Below are positions 63,308-64,000 of a stretch of 64,000 nt of DNA, one piece after another. Origin of the DNA: an uncultured Lachnospiraceae bacterium. Its GTDB lineage: Bacteria; Bacillota; Clostridia; Lachnospirales; Lachnospiraceae. The stretch covers positions 1-64,000 of the forward strand of contig CAMNSD010000019.1 in NCBI GenBank assembly GCA_946554445.1, written 5' to 3'. The stretch's first letter is position 1. Each line of letters opens with the position of its first letter. Made by a program: the position numbers and the translations under genes. The notes below the pieces were generated by a model, which was not told where the DNA came from, did no database searches, and saw nothing but the letters and a program-made list of their open reading frames with translations.

Positions 63308-64000
63308 TTAATGCCGCACCTCAATCACATCCGACACTTCACTGCGCTTCGCCACATACACTGGGAAATCATTACCATTATATTTGGTATCCGACATTGT
63401 CACCTCCACCCGCACCGACTCGTAAGCCAGTTCCGGCAGATTATTCTCCTTGCTCAGATGTCCCAGCACGATAGCCTGCATCTTATCATGTAAAAGCCTG
63501 CTCAACAATTTTCCCGCAGACTCGTTGGACAGATGTCCTCTCTCTCCCAGTATCCTCTGTTTCAGATAATAAGGATACGGCCCCACCTGTAACATGTGCA
63601 CATCATGATTGGCTTCCAGATACAAGAGGTCTAAATCCCGAAGGCACTCCACTATATATTCATTATAACATCCCAAATCTGTGATAATTCCCACTTTCTG
63701 TCCATCATGACTGATCCGATATGCCACCGGATCGGCAGCGTCATGGGATGTGCGCATGGGGTAAAGCAGTAAATCCTTGATGATACAGCGTTCATCCGGA
63801 CGAATGATTTGAAAAAGGCTGTCGTCTATCTCTCCCAGGGAAGCCGTCTGCTTTATGGCCTCCACCGTACCTTTTGTGGCATAAATCGGAACACCGTACT
63901 TTCTGGCAAGCACTCCCAGTCCGCTGATATGATCGGCATGTTCATGCGTGATACAGATGGCATCAATATCCGTCATCTTCAATCCCAGTTCCCGCAGACC
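63308..64000 (-). CDS. Metallo-beta-lactamase fold hydrolase (YycJ/WalJ-like), 5' part cut by window edge
   Basis: The last 230 residues are visible. The zinc motif HEHADH is near the cut, and AYRISHDGQKVGIITDLG, LYLEANHDVHML and VLGHLSKENNLPELA match the WalJ/YycJ branch, putative nucleic-acid hydrolases often linked to the WalRK wall-stress system. No walRK genes are in view. The frame continues through the window end, so the true start lies outside. Confidence 0.88.
   Translation of the reverse strand, partial: GLRELGLKMTDIDAICITHEHADHISGLGVLARKYGVPIYATKGTVEAIKQTASLGEIDDSLFQIIRPDERCIIKDLLLYPMRTSHDAADPVAYRISHDGQKVGIITDLGCYNEYIVECLRDLDLLYLEANHDVHMLQVGPYPYYLKQRILGERGHLSNESAGKLLSRLLHDKMQAIVLGHLSKENNLPELAYESVRVEVTMSDTKYNGNDFPVYVAKRSEVSDVIEVRH

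Noticed and set aside
1..64000. tRNA, rRNA, CRISPR array, prophage or insertion sequence
   Set aside because: No cloverleaf, rRNA segment, regular repeat-spacer array, transposase, integrase or phage structural gene was recognised on either strand.

Overview
The window is chromosomal DNA from a Gram-positive anaerobe of the class Clostridia, most likely a gut Lachnospiraceae. Support for this: single-chain glycyl-tRNA synthetase, the recO-yqzL-era order, a UPF0397 ECF transporter, DacF peptidases and a CotH kinase of spore formers, a biotin-dependent Na+ pump cluster, a fused 2-hydroxyacyl-CoA dehydratase activase, and small DUF6472-like proteins. Most genes lie on the minus strand, with AGGAGG-type ribosome binding sites and sigma-A type promoters. 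No rRNA, tRNA, CRISPR, prophage or insertion sequence was seen. Both ends cut genes (ispH at the left, a metallo-beta-lactamase fold hydrolase at the right).

Layout. 1-4245: ispH, cmk, a BaiN-like flavoprotein and a MurR/RpiR regulator read as one minus-strand run, followed by an autoregulated-looking TetR gene. 4285-9657: a five-gene membrane decarboxylase/transcarboxylase cluster (CoA carboxyltransferase, OadG-like lipoprotein, biotin carrier, OadB Na+ pump, OadA-like carboxyltransferase). 9811-16507: cell wall, spore and chromosome genes (two DacF peptidases, a frameshifted CotH kinase, scpB, scpA, a metallophosphoesterase) with a 101-bp long inverted repeat. 16575-24660: rpsU, alaS, glyQS, a lipoprotein, recO, a YqzL-like small gene, era and a DUF4349 lipoprotein. 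24678-30016: an M16C peptidase, a structured intergenic stretch, an unknown protein, a sigma-70-like protein lacking its promoter-reading parts and a rhomboid-like membrane protein. 30237-36371: a 1414-residue activase/reductase fusion, two small Cys-containing proteins and metA. 36412-44957: ligA, a pseudouridine synthase, an SGNH/MBOAT O-acetylation pair, a GH13 glucosidase and an RsmF-type methylase. 45165-48757: a TetR regulator, a PutP-type Na+ symporter and an ArsR-type regulator. 48777-54323: small alarmone synthetase, a polytopic membrane protein, a glycerol-1-phosphate dehydrogenase and a GH13_20 enzyme with a cre-like operator. 54381-64000: feoB, feoA, an epimerase, an ECF transporter, UPF0210 and ACT proteins, a small membrane protein and the hydrolase.

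The sodium theme recurs: the decarboxylase cluster would build a Na+ gradient, and the PutP-type symporter would spend one. Two GH13 enzymes, one with a cre-like site, suggest use of starch or maltodextrin breakdown products.

The most interesting unexplained signals are: (i) a dispersed two-hairpin repeat that directly abuts the stop codon of three unrelated genes; (ii) the sigma-70-like protein with core-binding regions but no -10/-35 reading regions; (iii) the single-chain double activase; (iv) the 12S-like plus 5S-like carboxyltransferases sharing one biotin carrier and one Na+ pump; (v) the 101-bp hairpin element; (vi) a cluster of hairpins ending in a terminator between the sigma-like gene group and the M16C peptidase.
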